Positions 61,040 to 64,000 of a stretch of 64,000 nt of DNA are shown piece after piece; positions within the stretch are counted from its first letter, which is position 1, and the number at the start of each line of letters is the position of its first letter. This DNA comes from Stramonita haemastoma. Taxonomy: Eukaryota > Mollusca > Gastropoda > Neogastropoda > Muricidae. The stretch is from NCBI GenBank assembly GCA_030674155.1, contig CM060316.1, forward strand, positions 77,586,853-77,650,852. Direction: 5' to 3'. A program made the position numbers and the translations under genes. Below the pieces are notes generated by a model that was not told the DNA's origin, ran no database searches, and worked only from the letters and a program-made list of their open reading frames with translations.

Positions 61040-63371
61040 TGGAGGGATGTTGTGGTGGTCGCATCCGAGTGGGTGCCTTACCCAATCTAGCTCTATGACT
61101 GAGCTGTCTTTGTCGTCAGCATGGGCTTAGTAGGTCATGTCCTGCATATGTTAGCTCAGACCATGCACTGCTGTACACCACCAAAGTGACTCAACAGCAG
61201 TGCAGAACCCCTCTGAGTGATGGCCCTATGGAGGCGCGACACTGTAGACTTTTGACCCTTGAGATGTGACAAAATGAATCGAGATATTTATTTATTTATT
61301 TGTTCTTTTATATCGAGGATAATGGAATAAGCACTTATGTGCTTTTTTTACATCCAGTCCCCGTGTGTATGCAGTTTTGTAAATTCTGTCATAAATTCCC
61401 ACCAGTACACGATGGCCTACTCTTATGAAAAACGGAACAAGATTTAACTTGTGCACAAGATGTTCTGCATGTGTTCACACATGGGGCCTTGGTTTATAGT
61501 CTCATCGAAACTTTTGGGGAGAGTGAAGTCAGCACTGATGTTAACTCCAGGGGAAAAATCCCCTCAACCGGAATCGAACCGTGTTGTCAAATTGCGAGCT
61601 GCAATGTTCTGACCACTAGGCTATCCCACTAGGGTAGAAAAATTGAAATGAGCAGTGTGTGAACAGCAGGACAGGATTGTCACAGAAGATGAGGTAGCAA
61701 AAAAACAAAAACATAAAATTTATCACTACACAAATATCAAGAATAACATTACAAGCAAACTACCACGAGTCATAAAATCACCTCTCCTTGTATAAGAAAT
61801 GTACCTTTTATTTGATTGCAACTTCAGTTCATCACCATCTCTCTCTCTTCAAACTCCAAATAAATGTTGTCCTCCCCACACGCTGCAGCAAAATTAATCC
61901 CCCTCCCCTCAATCCATAACTTGCCCTGCAGCTATCAAAATTTAATGTTCCTCCTCCTATCCACTGACACAAACACATCACGAATTTTCGCCAGTACGGC
62001 CCCCAGCTGGGCCTCCAAAGCAGACTCACCTCATGCACCAGCCTGTCAATCTCATCTGTGGTGACCCCCACAGCAACAGCTTCTGCCCCCACGTCCAGGA
62101 TCTCACGAGACAACTGCACAAACCCACACACTCTACATCAACACAAAATGATGGCAGCGAGGTTGGGTTTTTTGGATTTTTTTTGTTTTGTTAGATGCAA
62201 AGCTGTTCATATATAAACTAACCACAACTTTTAAGGAACTCTTAATCTAAAATCAATACTTTTTTCTTTTCTTTCCCCTGTTCCTTGGCCAGAGCTCCAA
62301 GGTTCACCAATGGTGAGATTGTTGCGTATGCGCACATTTCCCCCCCCCACCATCAAGATAGCCGCATTCTGACCTCGGGGATACAGTTGGGAATTGAATC
62401 TACTCATTTGTCAGGCCAGTCAGACATACTTTTGGGAATCAAAGAAGCCATGAAGATAAGACAAAGATAAGTTTACTGAAACCAGTTTAATATAGAGCAC
62501 AGGAAATGAAAGAGTTATGATGCACTTTGGATATGTTTAATGACACCTGTAGACTAAGTACACATGAATAAATAGATACACAGATGTTCAATTCATGAAA
62601 ACATCTGATGATACTACTGATTCAAACAGAAAGACAAACAGTAGTTTCAAAGACAAACGCCAACAGAGGCACATAAAGACAGAAATCTGATCACAGCAGC
62701 AGTTCACCTTGCCCACCACACGCATGCCCTCCTGTTCTTCATCATCAAGCAGCTTGATGTTTGTGGAGCCTCTAATCTGCCGCTCTGAAAGAGGGACACC
62801 TGCAAACACAACAAAAGGCAGGTAAACAATTACTTTAGCAAACCAACAAACAAAACAAAAGGCAGGTAAACAATACTTTAAATAGCAAACCAATAAACAA
62901 AACAAACAAAGAAAAAAAAGGACAACAACAAAAAAACTAAAGGGGAGGTTGGAGGAGGGGGGAGGGGGGGGAGGAGGGACCTCCATCGAAACCTGGGGAG
63001 AAGTGGGGGCTTTCCTGAAAATGAGGGGGGGGGGGGGGGGGGGGGGCACACTTCTTTTCTATAAGCTTTTATTCCTCATATCTGACATTTATCAGAAGCA
63101 AATTTGATGGAAGGAACAATCACAAAAAAAAGTTTTTAAAGTAAACAGAAAAGGAGTCTCACTGGCTGCTAGCTTTGTATTCTGGGGTGAGATGGAAACA
63201 GAGCTTGTTTCTATCACAGCAGTTTTTCATATTCTACCTAAAGGGCATGTGTGCTTCATCACTACTTGAAACATCATTTGCAGAATCTTCTGCCGTCCCA
63301 GTGTGTTAAGTATGAGAGCAAAAGAAGATAAAGAAAAGGAAAGGGAACTAGAAGAGGGAGAGGGGAGAGAG

Positions 63372-63426
<55 letters not shown>

Positions 63427-63823
63427 AGAGAGAGAGAGAAAGAGAGAGAGAGAAGGGGGGGGGGGATTGTACAAAATGAGACACAGAAAAAGAGAAAAAA
63501 AAAAGAAAGAGAGATAAGAAGGGATAGGGGTTACACAGTATAAAATGTATACTGTACCTTCAGTGAACTAAATTTTGTACATGAAAATAAACTTATTAAG
63601 AAACAGTTTCTTATGCCATCAAATGATAACTGTGAAAAGAGTCAAACAAAAAAACTTACATTACCCACAAACATACAAATAAGTATTAGCACAAAAAGTC
63701 TTTTTTGTTCTTTGGTTTTAAAGACGTACAACCTGTGCTATGTCAATGAACTAACACCATACCTTCTGGGTGATCAGCATAATCGGGACGAGGGATGTGA
63801 TCAGGTACTTGTCGCTTGGGTGT
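54280..63823 (-). CDS. METAP1: Methionine aminopeptidase 1, C-terminal ~294 residues (gene span, 10 exons, 5' part outside)
   Basis: Cytosolic di-metal peptidase that removes the initiator Met from nascent chains on ribosomes. Exons encode [10 protein letters not shown], the M24 pita-bread fold and the C-terminus. The metal ligands are all present: Asp in NIDISAYH, Asp in FHGDLNET, His in HGIHQLFHTAP, Glu in FTIEPMIS and Glu in [12 protein letters not shown]. The substrate-side CYPSPLNYY and VICHGIPD motifs are conserved. The order and spacing match METAP1 rather than METAP2 (no insert) or the mitochondrial METAP1D, because the [18 protein letters not shown] linker is METAP1-type. The N-terminal zinc-finger part (~90 residues) lies beyond 64 kb. 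All ten exons are in frame with GT-AG introns, 885 nt in total. Confidence 0.95.
54560..54700. repeat. GAGT and GT-type microsatellite tract in METAP1
   Basis: A (GAGT)n run at 54562-54586, then GT dinucleotides with interruptions to 54690, in the intron before the last exon. Confidence 0.93.
55274..55575 (-). mobile_element. tRNA-derived SINE, family B, copy 2
   Basis: Minus-strand head GGGGCTCAGATAGCTCAAGT, body as in 4451-4746, TTACTGTTT-type tail. The target-site duplication ACTACTACATTA lies at 55262-55273 and 55576-55587. Confidence 0.92.
55637..55702 (-). CDS. METAP1: METAP1 exon (FTIEPM)
   Basis: Acceptor TTTTACAG, donor CAAG|GTAACT. Encodes [21 protein letters not shown], carrying a metal-binding Glu. 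Confidence 0.94.
56415..56452 (-). CDS. METAP1: METAP1 38-nt exon
   Basis: Acceptor TTTTGCACAG, donor GGGA|GTAAGT. Encodes [12 protein letters not shown]. Very short but in phase with both neighbours. Confidence 0.92.
56515..56590. repeat. GT/GC microsatellite
   Basis: Degenerate GTGC and GT repeat in a METAP1 intron, ~65 bp from the 38-nt exon. Confidence 0.9.
56690..57070. repeat. GC-rich block in a METAP1 intron, probable transposon fragment
   Basis: Much richer in G and C than its flanks (AAAGCAGCCCCGGACCAACT, GCTCTGCCCCGGGCTCCCAG). It does not encode a recognisable domain and no second copy was seen in the window. Confidence 0.45.
57368..57473 (-). CDS. METAP1: METAP1 exon (metal-binding His)
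   Basis: Acceptor GTCCCCAG, donor CA|GTAAGT. Encodes [20 protein letters not shown] and SYCGHGIHQ. Confidence 0.94.
57570..57705. repeat. GT microsatellite with GTTAGTGT interruptions
   Basis: GT dinucleotides with periodic GTTAGTGTTTGTGTG insertions, in a METAP1 intron. Confidence 0.92.
57946..58098. repeat. ~75-bp tandem duplication spanning a METAP1 donor site
   Basis: Copy at 57946-58017 repeats 58022-58098 (CCAGTGGTGCCTGTT...CATGGCCATCATGAGGCATTC). It includes exon-end sequence and the donor region; the copy lacks the donor GT. Confidence 0.9.
58066..58197 (-). CDS. METAP1: METAP1 exon (two metal-binding Asp)
   Basis: Acceptor GTCTGACAG, donor GAAG|GTAACA. Encodes [20 protein letters not shown] and ECLMMAIDE. 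The donor region is duplicated downstream in the intron (57946-58017). Confidence 0.94.
59627..59697 (-). CDS. METAP1: METAP1 exon (VICHGIPD)
   Basis: Acceptor GATGCATAG (weak pyrimidine tract), donor AACA|GTAAGT. Encodes [20 protein letters not shown] and IVN. Confidence 0.93.
60030..60100. repeat. (CA)n microsatellite
   Basis: Clean CA run in a METAP1 intron. Confidence 0.96.
60440..60715 (-). mobile_element. 3' end of a non-LTR retrotransposon (LINE), reverse-transcriptase C-terminus
   Basis: The minus-strand frame without ATG reads [32 protein letters not shown] and [12 protein letters not shown], then stops near 60480. This GHVTR...[10 protein letters not shown] ending is widespread at the C-terminus of animal non-LTR reverse transcriptases. 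A short GATAG-type repeat tail follows on the minus strand (60455-60475). The element is 5'-truncated. Confidence 0.8.
60813..60880 (-). CDS. METAP1: METAP1 exon (CYPSPLNYY)
   Basis: Acceptor TGTTTTCAG, donor CAC|GTAAGT. Encodes [20 protein letters not shown] and CC. Confidence 0.94.
61010..61040. repeat. (CA)n microsatellite and adjacent unidentified block
   Basis: A CA run is followed (61041-61270) by a GC-richer stretch without coding signal that may be another repeat; no second copy was seen. Confidence 0.7.
61280..61630 (-). mobile_element. tRNA-derived SINE, family D, full-length copy
   Basis: Minus strand: GGGATAGCCTAGTGGTCAGA (A box), GGTTCGATTCC (B box), GGAGTTAACATCAGTGCTGA, the complement of CCCGTGTGTATGCAGTTTTG, then the tail TTATCCTCGATATAAAAGAA with AATAAATA repeats. 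No clear target-site duplication. Confidence 0.85.
62030..62113 (-). CDS. METAP1: METAP1 exon
   Basis: Acceptor GTTTGTGCAG, donor GAG|GTGAGT, phase 0. Encodes [20 protein letters not shown] and EIDRLVHE. Confidence 0.94.
62285..62440 (+). repeat. Interspersed repeat F copy
   Basis: GAGCTCCAAGGTTCACCAAT, GTGAGATTGTTGCGTATGCG and ACCATCAAGATAGCCGCATT; the longest of the F fragments in the window. GAATTGAATCTACTCATTTG at its end may be a decayed B box. Confidence 0.65.
62708..62799 (-). CDS. METAP1: METAP1 exon
   Basis: Acceptor GTGTTTGCAG, donor AAG|GTGAAC. Encodes [20 protein letters not shown] and GMRVVGK. Confidence 0.94.
62803..62905. repeat. ~50-bp tandem duplication in the pyrimidine tract of a METAP1 acceptor
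   Basis: CAAAAGGCAGGTAAACAAT and AGCAAACCAA are present twice. On the minus strand this is the TTTTGTTGTGTTTGCAG pyrimidine tract and its duplicate. Confidence 0.8.
63360..63465. repeat. (GA)n microsatellite
   Basis: GA run with AGA and GGGG interruptions. A G homopolymer lies nearby at 63026-63047. Both are in the METAP1 intron upstream of 62799. Confidence 0.96.
63763..63823 (-). CDS. METAP1: METAP1 first exon in the window
   Basis: Acceptor TTTTTGCAG, donor AAG|GTATGG. Encodes [20 protein letters not shown], the linker between the zinc-finger N-terminus and the catalytic domain. The gene continues beyond 64000. Confidence 0.92.
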
Positions 63824-64000
63824 CTGCAAAAACACCATGGCTCTCCATAAAGGACTTTGATTTGCTTACTTTACAAGATTCAGCACTATAAGTATAAAAA
63901 TCCCACATATTATTATTATCATAATCATAAAGAATATGCAGCTTTAAAAAAATCAAAGAGATTTTGCATTGTCACAACATTTGAGTGTTCATTACTTTTA

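Overview
The window is AT-rich eukaryotic nuclear DNA with spliced genes, long introns, many CA/GT, CT/GA and AT microsatellites, and several tRNA-derived SINE families. Together with the invertebrate-style TRAF, ADH5 and METAP1 genes, this suggests a lophotrochozoan, most likely a gastropod mollusc. The species is inferred from style only.

Layout. (1) 1-368, plus: the last coding piece of an unrecognised basic, coiled-coil-rich protein. (2) 369-10797: intergenic DNA with SINEs and microsatellites. (3) 10798-11248, minus: an intronless gene for mitochondrial ribosomal protein bL27m (MRPL27), with one frame break. (4) 12989-22750, plus: a TRAF-family adaptor (RING, TRAF zinc fingers, coiled coil, MATH) in eight coding exons, with a 3' UTR reaching about 26.1 kb. 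(5) 28072-44706, minus: class III alcohol dehydrogenase / S-nitrosoglutathione reductase (ADH5) in eleven coding exons. Its introns hold a truncated piggyBac, a piggyBac-like MITE, SINEs and two tandem arrays. It converges on the TRAF gene. (6) 44.7-54.2 kb: repeat-rich intergenic DNA. (7) 54280-63823, minus: ten exons of methionine aminopeptidase 1 (METAP1); its 5' part lies beyond the window. The genes are ordinary housekeeping and innate-signalling genes and show no operon-like link. MRPL27 and TRAF are head to head.

Most striking observation: tandem repeats that start at, or span, exon-intron junctions. A 52-bp minisatellite of about 21 units begins exactly at a TRAF 5' splice site. A 41-bp minisatellite of about 24 units copies the ADH5 exon 8 acceptor. 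A decayed ~130-bp series copies the ADH5 exon 3 acceptor. One decayed duplicate copies a METAP1 donor and has lost the GT. A fifth duplication copies a METAP1 polypyrimidine tract. In a random 64 kb I would not expect this many repeats on splice junctions.

Second theme: ADH5, TRAF and MRPL27 together carry seven small frame-breaking indels in otherwise conserved exons with intact splice sites. Exon lengths show that one-base corrections restore the family-typical lengths, so residual assembly indels are likelier than pseudogenes.
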